DNA of 26,788 bases from an uncultured Bacteroidales bacterium (GCA_900546395.1 URDD01000036.1:1-26788); one strand, 5' to 3'; positions 13,876 through 22,000 are shown, counted from the first letter of the stretch. Notes: generated by a model not told the origin, from the sequence alone. A program made the numbers and translations.

Positions 13876-15417
13876 ATGGGAAATCCGATAAAACAGCTGG
13901 CGGGAGAGACCGCTATATATGGCTTGAGTACCATACTCGCCCGAATCATAAATTTCTTTTTTGTTCCGATTTATACCCGTCTTCTTACTACGGAGAGCTA
14001 TGGTGTTGTTACGGAATTCATGGCATATATAGCAGTGCTTCAGGTTCTGCTGGTATTTGGAATGGAAACCGGATGTTTCCGTTTTGCCAATAAAGAAGGA
14101 GTCAATCCAAATTCGGTATATTCCAATGCATTGGCATCTGTTTTTGGCGTTAATGCTCTTTTTCTGGCTGCGATGTTCCTGTTTGCCGGCCCTCTTGCCT
14201 CTGCGATGGGGTATGCAGGGTATGAGAGTTGCTTCATATATATGGGCGGCATACTTTTTTTCGACAGCATTACAGCTATACTTTTTGCCAGATTGAGACA
14301 GGAGCACAAGGCCTTGAAGTTTGCACTGATAAAGACAGCCAAGATACTCACGGAGACAGGTGCGAACCTGATGCTTTTCTTCTGGTTCCCGTCATATTGT
14401 CTCAAGGTTGCAGAAAGAGTTGGGAAGACTGTATCGGAGCTGACGTCTTCTGATGTATGGATGCTGAATTTTGTATCAGCCACGCCGGATTTCAGTTATG
14501 TAATTTTCGCCATACTGCTCAGCTGTATTCTCTGTGCACTTCTTTTCCTGCCTGATTTTCTGAAGTTTACCTATACTTTTGACAGAAAACTGCTGCGCCA
14601 GATGCTTGCATATTCCCTTCCTCTTATGGTGGCTGCGCTTCCAGGTATAGTAAACGATTTTCTTGACAGGATACTTTTTCGCTATTTCGATACAGGAGCA
14701 GAGAACTGGAGGTCGAGTCTGGGCGTTTTCCAGGCTGCAACCAAGCTGGCTGTAATTATGTCTCTTTTCGTTCAGATGTTCCGTTTTGCTGCTGAGCCGT
14801 TTTTCTTCCAGAGGGCAGGAAAAAAGGATAACAGAGAGTTGTATGCGCAGGTAATGGAGTATTTTGTCGCTTTTTGCGGTTTGATTTTCCTTGGAGTTAT
14901 TTTATATATAGATGTGATTTCTCTATTCCTGGGAAGAGATTTCAGGGCAGGAATAGGAGTAGTTCCCGTGATGATGCTTTCTTATATGTTGCTGGGAATG
15001 CTCTTTAATGTATCCATGTGGTATAAGTTGTCCGGAAAAACAGGTTTTGCTGTCTATATCACACTTGCCGGACTTGTTGTTACCGCAGCTGTCAATATAT
15101 TGTTTATGCCTCGTTTTTCTTATTGGGCTTCAGCTTTCGGCCATCTTGCAAGTTATGTCGTAATGCTTGTTGTCAGTGTATTGCTTGGCAATAAATATTA
15201 TCCGATTCCGTATAAATGGGGAAGAATTCTTTTCTTTTTCTTACTGACAGGAGCGGTATATGCCGTAGCATATTTTATGGACAGAAGCTTTTTCTCTGTG
15301 ACTGAGGGAGCCGGCAGATTTCAAGGAGGCCAGATGGCAGTAAAGCTGATACTCAGCACAGTACTGATGATTTTCTATGCTGCAGTGTCTTTCCTGTTTT
15401 TGAGACGGAGGAAATAA
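13876..15417 (+). CDS. Polysaccharide/oligosaccharide flippase (MOP superfamily, Wzx-like)
   Basis: A 513-residue polytopic membrane protein. It begins 'QLAGETAIYGLSTILARIINFFFVPIYTRLLTTESYGV', the characteristic opening of the Polysacc_synt/Wzx group of the MOP superfamily, and has about 12-14 hydrophobic helices spread over the length. A central 'YSLPLMVAALPGIVNDFLDRILFRYF' repeats the N-terminal pattern. Such proteins flip undecaprenyl-linked glycans across the inner membrane. No glycosyltransferases or sugar-nucleotide genes are adjacent, so the cargo is unknown. It sits alone between divergent cyclophilin and convergent PadR genes. The ATG at 13876 is supported by the -7 box just upstream and by homology-like N-terminal sequence. 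Confidence 0.9.
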   Translation: MGNPIKQLAGETAIYGLSTILARIINFFFVPIYTRLLTTESYGVVTEFMAYIAVLQVLLVFGMETGCFRFANKEGVNPNSVYSNALASVFGVNALFLAAMFLFAGPLASAMGYAGYESCFIYMGGILFFDSITAILFARLRQEHKALKFALIKTAKILTETGANLMLFFWFPSYCLKVAERVGKTVSELTSSDVWMLNFVSATPDFSYVIFAILLSCILCALLFLPDFLKFTYTFDRKLLRQMLAYSLPLMVAALPGIVNDFLDRILFRYFDTGAENWRSSLGVFQAATKLAVIMSLFVQMFRFAAEPFFFQRAGKKDNRELYAQVMEYFVAFCGLIFLGVILYIDVISLFLGRDFRAGIGVVPVMMLSYMLLGMLFNVSMWYKLSGKTGFAVYITLAGLVVTAAVNILFMPRFSYWASAFGHLASYVVMLVVSVLLGNKYYPIPYKWGRILFFFLLTGAVYAVAYFMDRSFFSVTEGAGRFQGGQMAVKLILSTVLMIFYAAVSFLFLRRRK

Positions 15418-15443
15418 AGCAAGAAGCGTTTCCTGACGGTATG

Positions 15444-15800
15444 TTATTCCGGCAGAGAGGATGAGTTGCGTATGTTTTCTACGGACTTTACCAGCTCCTG
15501 CCATACTGCGTCAAGTTCGGACAGCTGTTCCCTTCCTTTTTCTGTGAGCATGTAATATTTCCTTGGAGGTCCTTGCGGGGACTCCTCCCATCTGTAACTG
15601 AGCAGTCCGAGATTCTTCAGTCTTATAAGAAGCGGATACAGGGTTCCTTCGACTACTATGATATTCGCATTCTTTAGTTTCTGTATTATTGAAGACGCAT
15701 ATCCGTCAGAAGACTGGAGCACAAGCAGGATGCTGTATTCAAGGACGCCCCGTCGCATTTGTGTGCGGCTGTTTTCCGTTATGCTGCTATGGTTTTCCAT
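15444..15800 (-). CDS. PadR-family transcriptional regulator
   Basis: A 118-residue winged-helix protein of the short PadR subfamily: 'MRRGVLEYSILLVLQSSDGYASSIIQKLKNANIIVVEGTLYPLLIRLKNLGLLSYRW' followed by 'GPPRKYYMLTEKGREQLSEL' and a C-terminal dimerisation helix. PadR proteins repress promoters, often their own, and respond to small molecules or envelope stress. It follows the PspC-domain gene by 9 bases on the same strand, so the two form an operon and it probably regulates that operon. A start at the internal Met (residue 15) would remove a serine/asparagine-rich extension, but the upstream ATG at 15800 leaves the tighter gene spacing. Confidence 0.9.
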   Translation of the reverse strand: MENHSSITENSRTQMRRGVLEYSILLVLQSSDGYASSIIQKLKNANIIVVEGTLYPLLIRLKNLGLLSYRWEESPQGPPRKYYMLTEKGREQLSELDAVWQELVKSVENIRNSSSLPE

Positions 15801-15809
15801 ACCTTTTTC

Positions 15810-16373
15810 TTATTTTCTCTGGTTTGAAAACATACGTATATTCTCAGCTGTTGGTGGGATTCCTCTCAGTTCGCATTTCTGGTATGCAGTCCGTGCTGCA
15901 GGTGCTATGAGCCACAGAACAACATAAACCCAGAATCCTACACTTCCGCAGAACAGTGCTACTGTAAATATTACTCTTACTAATATAATGTCGATATTAA
16001 GGTATAAGGACAGTCCGGAGCATATTCCGCCTATCATATTGCTTTCCATATCGCGGTAAAACCTTTTTGATATGTTGCAGTTCTGTTGTACCGGCTCTGA
16101 ACTGGCTCCTGTTGCGCTATCTGACTGCCAGTCAGGCATTCCGAGCTGGTCTATTATTTCACGGACAATTTCTGCGTTTACGACCTCTCTGCCTTTCAGT
16201 TTCTCTTCGAAAAGATCTGCTATTCTCATTTCAAGCTCATCCATTACTTCAGCCTTGCCGGCCGGACTGACCCCTGCTTTATAGCTTTCAAGATATGATG
16301 AGAGTGAAGTATACGCATCTTCATCAATAGTGAATTTTCTTTCACCTATGGCTATGTTGATTGTCCTTTTCAT
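15810..16373 (-). CDS. PspC-domain membrane protein
   Basis: A 187-residue protein. The N-terminal part, 'INIAIGERKFTIDEDAYTSLSSYLESYKAG...EVMDELEMRIADLFEEKL', is the Bacteroidota-specific domain usually attached to PspC. It is followed by the PspC core 'KRFYRDMESNMIGGICSGLSLYLNIDIILVRVIFTVALF', with two hydrophobic segments about residues 120-165. PspC proteins are linked to envelope-stress sensing in other phyla; in this phylum the role is not well defined. I start at ATG 16373 (MKRTINIAIG). The longer frame to 16418 would include the promoter box. It is the first gene of a two-gene unit with PadR. Confidence 0.87.
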   Translation of the reverse strand: MKRTINIAIGERKFTIDEDAYTSLSSYLESYKAGVSPAGKAEVMDELEMRIADLFEEKLKGREVVNAEIVREIIDQLGMPDWQSDSATGASSEPVQQNCNISKRFYRDMESNMIGGICSGLSLYLNIDIILVRVIFTVALFCGSVGFWVYVVLWLIAPAARTAYQKCELRGIPPTAENIRMFSNQRK

Positions 16374-16415
16374 ATTGTATCTATTTATGTCCAGTATAAA
16401 TGATATATCCATCTG

Positions 16416-16423
16416 CAAATATA
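16416..16423 (-). promoter_or_regulatory. -7 box TATATTTG for the PspC/PadR unit
   Basis: Exact TAnnTTTG match on the minus strand, 42 bases upstream of the PspC ATG at 16373. The surroundings are AT-rich. No TTTG -33 element at the standard distance. Confidence 0.5.
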
Positions 16424-16519
16424 TGTAAATATATAATACCTTGTATCACAATATATATTTATTTGATAAGTACCTTGGCAGTAGGACCGGTGGCATTCAG
16501 AATTCAGTCAGGACTATCT

Positions 16520-16527
16520 TATTTTTG
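16520..16527 (+). promoter_or_regulatory. -7 box TATTTTTG for the second aminopeptidase
   Basis: Exact TAnnTTTG match 89 bases upstream of the aminopeptidase ATG and 5 bases upstream of a 16-codon ORF. The 242-base gap 16374-16616 otherwise holds only the oppositely oriented box for the PspC unit. Confidence 0.45.
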
Positions 16528-16532
16528 CATAC

Positions 16533-16583
16533 ATGAATGTCAAGTATATTAGAGATGTTGAATATGCAGAGGAGATTGTGTAA
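16533..16583 (+). CDS. Possible 16-codon leader ORF
   Basis: ATG at 16533 opens MNVKYIRDVEYAEEIV, then TAA at 16581-16583. It begins five bases behind the -7 box and ends 33 bases before the aminopeptidase start. The composition is not obviously regulatory (no run of one amino acid). It may be chance. It is listed because it fills the 5' leader of the following gene. Confidence 0.15.
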   Translation: MNVKYIRDVEYAEEIV

Positions 16584-16616
16584 GTTTGTAATCTTGAACT
16601 ACAACTGTAAATTAAT

Positions 16617-18437
16617 ATGGATAATGTATTTGCTCAAAGAGTTCGGGCTTTAAGGAGTCTGATGGCAGAAAACGGCTGGGATGCAGTCGTTATTCCAGCA
16701 TCTGATCCGCATGGAAGCGAATATCCGGCGCCGCGTTGGAAACAGGTGGAGTGGGTATCCGGTTTTACCGGTGAGGCTGGAGATTTGGTCGTAACTATGA
16801 CTCATGCAGGCCTGTGGACTGATTCCAGGTATTTTATTCAGGCTGTCAATCAGCTTGCTGGAAGCGGAATAGAGCTTCATAAGACCAGGGTACCTGAGGC
16901 TGTAGGTATTCCTGAATGGCTGGTGTCTGAAGGGCTGGAAAATATAGTTGTTGACGGTTTGTGTTGCAGTCTTGACTTTATCGCCAGCATAAGAGAAGTC
17001 TGGAAGGCGGCAGGGAAGGAGCCGTGCGCATTGAACATTCTAGATATTCCGGATCTGCTCGACAGAATATGGGAGGACAGGCCTGCGGTTCCATCAACAC
17101 CTGTCACAACTCTTGATGAACAGGACGTCGGTGAGTCAAGAATGCATAAGATAGTATGGCTCAGGAAGTTTCTTATGAGTAAGGGCTGTGATTCAATTCT
17201 TATTTCGTCTCTTGATGAGATAGCGTGGCTGCTCAATGTGAGGGGAAGTGATATAGAGTATAATCCTCTGATAGTTTCTTACCTGTTCGTAAGTATGGAT
17301 GATATTTGCTGGTATGTAAAAAAGGGAGGGCAGGAAACTGATGTAGAGACAGAGGACAGCTTTGCAGAACTTGTGGCAGATGGTGTCACATTGGCTGATT
17401 ATGAGGGGCTTGCTCTTAGCATTGCAGGGATGGACGACGGTTCTTCTGTCTTTGTTGACGGTACTGCGCTTAATTATAATATCTACAAACATTTGATATC
17501 GGCTCTCGGTCCTTCTGGAGTTATTTGCGGGGATTCTCCTGTTCAGCTCAGAAAGGCTGTAAAGAATCCTGTTGAGATAGAGAATATCCGTGAAGCTTTT
17601 ATCGAAGATGGCGTTGCTGTGGAAAAGTTCTTGTACTGGCTTGAAACCCTTCTGGGAGAAGGTCGTATGGTGACGGAATGGGAGGCGTCCAGAAAACTTA
17701 CTTCTTTAAGATCTGAAATCCCGGGTTACAGGGGAAATAGTTTTGAAAATATTTCTGCTTACGGAGCCAATGCAGCATTACCTCATTACAGTACTCCGGT
17801 AACTGGATCTGCTTTTATCAGGCCGGAGGGCCTTTATCTTACAGATTCAGGAGGACAATACCTTTTCGGAACCACTGATATCACAAGGACAATACCTGTA
17901 GGAGAATGTTCTTCTCTGGAGAAAGAAGACTACACTTTAGTACTTAAAGGTATGATACAGCTGTCGATGGCTGTTTTCCCGCGAGGTACGGCAGGGTGTC
18001 ATCTTGATGTGCTCGCAAGGAACAGTCTGTGGCGCAGCAAAAGGAATTTCGGTCACGGGACAGGCCATGGATTGGGATTTTATCTTTGCGTGCATGAAGG
18101 TCCGCAAAGTATCAGGCAGAACCTGAATGCACAGCCGCTTCTTCCAGGTATGGTGACTTCCAATGAGCCAGGCATCTATAGAGAAGGCAGGTTCGGGATA
18201 AGGCATGAAAACATAGTCCTTTGCAAGGAGGCTGGTGTCAATGACTTCGGTGACTGGCTGTGTTTTGAGACACTGACATGCTGCCATATAGATACTTCAG
18301 TTATTGTAAAAGAACTTATGACATCTGATGAAATAGACTGGCTGAATGCGTATAATGCTTCAGTATATGAAAAACTTTCGGGAAAGCTCCCGGCAGATGT
18401 GGCTTTGTGGCTAAAAGAAAAGACAGACGCTGTATAA
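16617..18437 (+). CDS. Long-type Xaa-Pro aminopeptidase (M24, APP1-like)
   Basis: A 606-residue three-domain aminopeptidase P of the eukaryote-like cytosolic kind. Two creatinase-type N-terminal domains (first: 'VVIPASDPHGSEY...WKQVEWVSGFTGEAGDLVVT', about 24-60; second: 'ILISSLDEIAWLLNVRGSDIEYNP', about 194-217) are followed by the catalytic pita-bread domain. The metal ligands are Asp410 (YLTDSGGQY), Asp421 (GTTDITRT), His484 (GHGTGHGLGF), Glu517 (SNEPGIYREG) and Glu531 (GIRHENIVL). The C-terminal 'ETLTCCHIDTSVI...LMTSDEIDWLNAYN' is also family-typical. It lacks a signal peptide. This is the second proline-specific aminopeptidase in the window; they are different subtypes, not recent duplicates. 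It ends shortly before a shared bidirectional terminator. Confidence 0.93.
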   Translation: MDNVFAQRVRALRSLMAENGWDAVVIPASDPHGSEYPAPRWKQVEWVSGFTGEAGDLVVTMTHAGLWTDSRYFIQAVNQLAGSGIELHKTRVPEAVGIPEWLVSEGLENIVVDGLCCSLDFIASIREVWKAAGKEPCALNILDIPDLLDRIWEDRPAVPSTPVTTLDEQDVGESRMHKIVWLRKFLMSKGCDSILISSLDEIAWLLNVRGSDIEYNPLIVSYLFVSMDDICWYVKKGGQETDVETEDSFAELVADGVTLADYEGLALSIAGMDDGSSVFVDGTALNYNIYKHLISALGPSGVICGDSPVQLRKAVKNPVEIENIREAFIEDGVAVEKFLYWLETLLGEGRMVTEWEASRKLTSLRSEIPGYRGNSFENISAYGANAALPHYSTPVTGSAFIRPEGLYLTDSGGQYLFGTTDITRTIPVGECSSLEKEDYTLVLKGMIQLSMAVFPRGTAGCHLDVLARNSLWRSKRNFGHGTGHGLGFYLCVHEGPQSIRQNLNAQPLLPGMVTSNEPGIYREGRFGIRHENIVLCKEAGVNDFGDWLCFETLTCCHIDTSVIVKELMTSDEIDWLNAYNASVYEKLSGKLPADVALWLKEKTDAV

Positions 18438-18515
18438 GACGCTGTATAAAAATTTATGCATCTTCCAATAATCACCGGCAAGCCCCTTTGATTGCGGTAC
18501 AAAATGAGAATACAA

Positions 18516-18561
18516 AAACAACTACCCCTGCTACATATATTTGCAACAGGGGTAGTTGTTT
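18516..18561. terminator. Bidirectional intrinsic terminator between convergent genes
   Basis: AAACAACTACCCCTG pairs perfectly with CAGGGGTAGTTGTTT (about 15 bp) around a 16-base loop. The A-rich left flank and T-rich right flank let it act on both strands. It lies 16 bases downstream of the cytochrome b stop and about 80 bases after the aminopeptidase stop. Confidence 0.8.
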
Positions 18562-18576
18562 CAAACAAAAGGTCAC

Positions 18577-19257
18577 TTACGCCATAAGGCATGCATTTAC
18601 AGCTACTGCTGCGAAGCCTGCGAATATGATTGTAGCGAAAATATAAGCGATAACTTTAAGTCTCTTGAGCCAGATCATATTGTTCCATCCGAGAGTCTGG
18701 AGTGCGCTCCAGAAGCCGTGAGTAAGGTGGAACCAGAGAGCTCCGAACCATACAAGGTAAATCACTACATTGTACCAGTGTCCGAAAGTTGTTGTAAGGA
18801 GAAGGTACGGATCCTCTGCATGTGCACCCATAAGTTCTTTGAGCTGCATGTCTGCCCAGAAATGGGTAAGGTGGAAAGCAAGGATGCCGAGAACGATTAT
18901 ACCGAGTACAATCATGTTCTGCGATGCCCAAGAATCAGCTTTTGCCTTGCTTGCTACAGCATAGCGGTTGTATCCTCCGCGAGCTTTAAGGTTGCTGCAA
19001 GTAAGTATGAAAGCGTAGATGATGTGGATAATGAAACCAAATGCAAGAACAGGAACCATTACAGTCACAATAGGGAGTGACATAAATTCGCATCCCAATG
19101 CAAAAAGTCCATCCGGGTCACCGAATGTGCCGTTAACTGAATCAATCACAGAGAAGAGATTGATGCTCATGTGCAAAAGGAGGAAAATAATAAGGAATAG
19201 TCCGCTGACGCTCATTATGAGCTTCTTGCCGATTGAAGATGTGAAAATGTTAGCCAT
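18577..19257 (-). CDS. sdhC: Succinate dehydrogenase/fumarate reductase cytochrome b subunit (diheme type)
   Basis: A 226-residue membrane anchor with five hydrophobic segments. It carries the conserved opening 'SSIGKKLIMSVSGLFLIIFLLLHMSINL' and 'WFHLTHGFWSALQTLGWNN' of the Wolinella/Bacteroidota type. Candidate heme ligands are His29, His78, His129 or His132, and His177 or His180. The first two are 49 residues apart, as in diheme fumarate reductase anchors. The protein passes electrons between menaquinone and the flavoprotein/iron-sulfur subunits in the fumarate respiration of anaerobic Bacteroidales. Oddly, no flavoprotein or iron-sulfur subunit gene follows: a strong terminator comes 16 bases after the stop. 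The other subunits must be encoded elsewhere. A consensus -7 box lies 43 bases upstream. Confidence 0.92.
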   Translation of the reverse strand: MANIFTSSIGKKLIMSVSGLFLIIFLLLHMSINLFSVIDSVNGTFGDPDGLFALGCEFMSLPIVTVMVPVLAFGFIIHIIYAFILTCSNLKARGGYNRYAVASKAKADSWASQNMIVLGIIVLGILAFHLTHFWADMQLKELMGAHAEDPYLLLTTTFGHWYNVVIYLVWFGALWFHLTHGFWSALQTLGWNNMIWLKRLKVIAYIFATIIFAGFAAVAVNACLMA

Positions 19258-19300
19258 ATCTTTTTATCTGTAATTTGTTATCAAATCGCTAATCAACGTG

Positions 19301-19308
19301 CAAATATA
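19301..19308 (-). promoter_or_regulatory. -7 box TATATTTG for sdhC
   Basis: Exact TAnnTTTG match on the minus strand 43 bases upstream of the sdhC ATG. No convincing -33 TTTG. The pyrH promoter faces away from it just to the right. Confidence 0.55.
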
Positions 19309-19316
19309 TACTCTTT

Positions 19317-19348
19317 CTTGCAAGTTTCATAATAATTCGATACTTTTG
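19317..19348 (+). promoter_or_regulatory. Promoter of the pyrH-frr unit
   Basis: CTTG (19317-19320), 20 bases, then TACTTTTG (19341-19348): a near-consensus -33 and an exact -7 at standard Bacteroidota spacing. Initiation near 19355 would leave a leader of about 90 bases before pyrH. Confidence 0.65.
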
Positions 19349-19444
19349 TTTCTATAAAAAATCGGCTTTTGAATTTTCTGCAGAGTCTGTCAGTGCATTT
19401 GTTCCGCAGAAATGTCAGCGATAGCCAACAGAAATCATTTAACA

Positions 19445-20155
19445 ATGGGACAATATAAACGAGTTTTGCTGAAGCTCAGCGGAGAAAGTCTCGGCGGGCC
19501 GGCTGGAAAGGGAATTAGCGAGGAGTATTTGGCTGCATATGCGCAGGAAATTGCTGAAGCTGTCAAAAGTGGACTTCAGATAGCAATAGTCATAGGCGGT
19601 GGAAATATATTCAGAGGACTTTCCGGAGTCGGAAAGGGTTTTGACAGAGTTGGCGGAGACAAAATGGGAATGCTTGCGACTGTCATTAACTCTCTCGGAC
19701 TTTCAATGGCCATAAAATCAGCGGGAGTCAATGCTGAGGTGTTTACTGCCACGCCTATGCAGCCTGTTGCCAGATACTATATGAGAGATGACGCCGTAGC
19801 GGTAATGGAAAAAGGAGGAGTGGCCCTTATAGCCGGAGGTACAGGAAATCCGTTCTTCACTACGGATTCAGGTGCAGCTTTGCGTGCTCTTGAAATAGAG
19901 GCTGATGCTCTTCTTAAAGGGACAAGAGTTGACGGAGTATATACAGCTGATCCGGAAAAGGATCCTTCGGCAGTGAAATATGAAGAACTTACCTTTGACA
20001 AAGCTCTGGAAGACCATCTTAAAGTTATGGACCAGACTGCTTTTGCTTTGTGCAGAGAGGGTAATATGCCGATAATCGTGTTTGATATGAACTGTAAGGG
20101 AAATCTTCTAAGGCTTCTCAACGGAGAGAAAGTAGGTACCCTCGTCCATGTTTAG
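19445..20155 (+). CDS. pyrH: UMP kinase
   Basis: A 236-residue hexameric uridylate kinase of the amino-acid-kinase fold, phosphorylating UMP to UDP in pyrimidine nucleotide synthesis. Clear motifs: 'VLLKLSGESLGG' (phosphate binding), 'IAIVIGGGNIFRG', 'GGDKMGMLATVINSLGL', 'ALIAGGTGNPFFTTDSGAALRALEIEADALLKGTRVDGVYTADP' and 'KVMDQTAFALC'. I chose ATG 19445 (MGQYKRV) because it gives the usual family length. An in-frame ATG at 19412 adds 11 residues and cannot be excluded. Next gene is frr after 51 bases, the common bacterial pyrH-frr pairing. Confidence 0.96.
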   Translation: MGQYKRVLLKLSGESLGGPAGKGISEEYLAAYAQEIAEAVKSGLQIAIVIGGGNIFRGLSGVGKGFDRVGGDKMGMLATVINSLGLSMAIKSAGVNAEVFTATPMQPVARYYMRDDAVAVMEKGGVALIAGGTGNPFFTTDSGAALRALEIEADALLKGTRVDGVYTADPEKDPSAVKYEELTFDKALEDHLKVMDQTAFALCREGNMPIIVFDMNCKGNLLRLLNGEKVGTLVHV

Positions 20156-20206
20156 GGATGTAGTTCCGAAACACTATTCTTCTTGAAACATTTAAACTGA
20201 CATAAG

Positions 20207-20770
20207 ATGATTGAAAAAGCAAAAGAAATCCTTGATGGTGCAAAGATAAAGATGTCCGATGCCGTCAAGTTCCTTGAAGAGGATCTCAAGACTTACCGTG
20301 CCGGTAAGGCAAATCCTTTGGTATTCAATAATATAATGGTGGATTATTATGGTAGCGAGACTCCGGTGCCACAGGTAGCATCAGTAACGACTCCGGATGC
20401 TAAAACCATAGCAATACAGCCTTGGGAGAAAAAGATGATCCCGGTTATTGAGAAGGCGATTATGGATGCAAACATCGGTCTCACACCGCAGAATAACGGT
20501 GAAACTATCAGATGTGTTGTCCCTCCTCTTACAGAAGATAGGAGAAAAGAGTTGATAAAGAAAGTCAAGACAGCCGGGGAGAATTCAAAGATTGTAATCA
20601 GAAATGCACGCAGAGACGCAATCGAGGCTTTGAAAAAAGCACAGAAAGACGGACTTCCGGAGGATGTACAGAAAGACTATGAGCAGAATGTGCAGAAGGA
20701 GACGGATGCTTTCGTAAAGAAGGTGGATGACCTTTGTGCAGCAAAAGAGAAAGAAGTTCTTACAGTCTGA
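20207..20770 (+). CDS. frr: Ribosome recycling factor
   Basis: A 187-residue protein that, with EF-G, splits the post-termination ribosome. Typical sequence throughout: 'FLEEDLKTYRAGKANPLVFNNIMVDYYGSETPVPQVASVTTPDAKTIAIQPW', 'PLTEDRRKELIKKVKTAGENSKIVIRNARRDAIEALKK' and a C-terminal long helix. Length is standard (about 185). It is transcribed with pyrH. A hairpin with a following T-run ends the unit downstream, before the DAHP synthase gene. Confidence 0.97.
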   Translation: MIEKAKEILDGAKIKMSDAVKFLEEDLKTYRAGKANPLVFNNIMVDYYGSETPVPQVASVTTPDAKTIAIQPWEKKMIPVIEKAIMDANIGLTPQNNGETIRCVVPPLTEDRRKELIKKVKTAGENSKIVIRNARRDAIEALKKAQKDGLPEDVQKDYEQNVQKETDAFVKKVDDLCAAKEKEVLTV

Positions 20771-20845
20771 TGTTCAGATGCCTGTTAAGGAACCGGATAT
20801 GCAGACAGGATTGTGTGATTTGCGGAACCTTAATATTTAATATAG

Positions 20846-20876
20846 TGGGCTGTCCGGTAATCGGGCGGCCCAATTT
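20846..20876 (+). terminator. Terminator after frr
   Basis: GGGCTGTCC (20847-20855) pairs with GGGCGGCCC (20863-20871), nine pairs including two G-U, plus a closing T-A. It has a 7-base loop and is followed by ATTTT. It lies only about 20 bases before the ATG of the next gene, so that gene either has a promoter overlapping the stem or depends on read-through. Confidence 0.65.
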
Positions 20877-20893
20877 TGATAAAATCGCAGTGT

Positions 20894-22000
20894 ATGGAAA
20901 GAATCATAGACACTATTCCTGTTTCACAGTGGGGGATGTTTCCTGAAGCCAGACCTCTTGTTATAGCCGGTCCTTGCAGCGCTGAGTCTGAAAGCCAGGT
21001 TTTTGAGACAGCTGTAAAAATCAAGGCTGCCGGGATAGGGGTTTTCAGAGTCGGAATATGGAAACCGCGTACCCATCCGGATACATTTGAAGGAGTGGGG
21101 GCCAATGGCTTGGATTGGCTGGTAAAAGTAAAGAGCGAGTTGGGGATGAAAATCTGTACGGAGGTTGCAAATGCAAAACATTTGGCCGAGTGCATGGAGC
21201 GCGGAATGGACATGGTTTGGATAGGGGCCAGAACTACGGCCAATCCTTTTTTAGTTCAGGAAATTGCAGACGCTCTCCGTGGGACTGATATTCCTGTTCT
21301 TGTGAAAAACCCTGTAAATCCTGATATTGACTTGTGGATTGGTGCTCTTGAAAGACTCTTCAGGTCAGGTGTAAAGAAACTTGGAGTTGTGCACAGAGGT
21401 TTTTCTACAGTAGAGAAAATACCGTACAGAAATTCCCCGGAATGGCAGATTGCGATAGAATTTCGCAGCAAGTATCCGCAACTTCCGTTCTTTTGCGATC
21501 CGAGCCATATTGGCGGTGACAGAAAGTATATTGAAGAGATTTCCCAAAGATCTTTGGATTTGGGGCTTGACGGACTGATGATAGAGTCTCACTGCAATCC
21601 CTCTTGTGCCATGAGTGATTCACGGCAGCAGCTCACTCCTGAAGATTTATGTGCAATGCTGGGACGGCTTGTTGTAAGGAACGTGGATTCCGACAGCCCT
21701 GAATATAGGGAAAACATCTATCAGCTTAGGGCGAAAATAGATGTAGTAGATGAGAATATCCTGTATATGCTGGGCTCCAGAATGAAAATCAGCCGTCAGA
21801 TAGGGGAGTATAAGAAAAAGAACAATATAGCCATTCTTCAGACAGCAAGGTGGGATTCGCTTCTTGATAAAGTGATTTCAAAGGGAGCAGAATATGGTTT
21901 GTCAGAAAAGTTTGTGACTACTCTGTTCAATGCTATTCATGAGGCTTCTGTGCAGGAGCAAAATGCAGTCCTTAACGGATATCGTCAAGAAGAGAAATGA
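20894..22000 (+). CDS. Bifunctional DAHP synthase / chorismate mutase
   Basis: A 368-residue fusion. Residues about 10-255 form a type I-beta/KDO8P-like 3-deoxy-7-phosphoheptulonate synthase ('VIAGPCSAESESQV', 'GVFRVGIWKPRTHPDTFEG', 'VWIGARTTANPF', 'PVLVKNPVNPD', 'GVVHRGFS', 'FFCDPSHIGGDRKYI', 'DGLMIESHCNP'). Residues about 268-360 are an AroQ-class chorismate mutase ('YQLRAKIDVVDENILYMLGSRMKISRQIGEYKKKNNIAIL...RWDSLLDKV'). The first activity starts the shikimate pathway; the second commits chorismate to prephenate for Phe/Tyr. The fused mutase domain can also give feedback control. This domain order is known in Bacteroidota. ATG 20894 is preferred over a TTG six codons earlier. The stop overlaps convergent lpxK by 29 bases. 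No other aromatic-pathway genes are adjacent. Confidence 0.94.
   Translation: MERIIDTIPVSQWGMFPEARPLVIAGPCSAESESQVFETAVKIKAAGIGVFRVGIWKPRTHPDTFEGVGANGLDWLVKVKSELGMKICTEVANAKHLAECMERGMDMVWIGARTTANPFLVQEIADALRGTDIPVLVKNPVNPDIDLWIGALERLFRSGVKKLGVVHRGFSTVEKIPYRNSPEWQIAIEFRSKYPQLPFFCDPSHIGGDRKYIEEISQRSLDLGLDGLMIESHCNPSCAMSDSRQQLTPEDLCAMLGRLVVRNVDSDSPEYRENIYQLRAKIDVVDENILYMLGSRMKISRQIGEYKKKNNIAILQTARWDSLLDKVISKGAEYGLSEKFVTTLFNAIHEASVQEQNAVLNGYRQEEK

Noticed and set aside
13789..14307. A 172-codon minus-strand frame opposite the flippase start and across the promoter region
   Set aside because: Low-complexity basic translation, antisense to a conserved membrane protein, and it would cover both divergent promoter boxes.
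10314..18437. The two M24 aminopeptidases as a tandem duplication
   Set aside because: They belong to different architectural types (two-domain PepP and three-domain APP1-like), are several kilobases apart and share only the catalytic-domain motifs.
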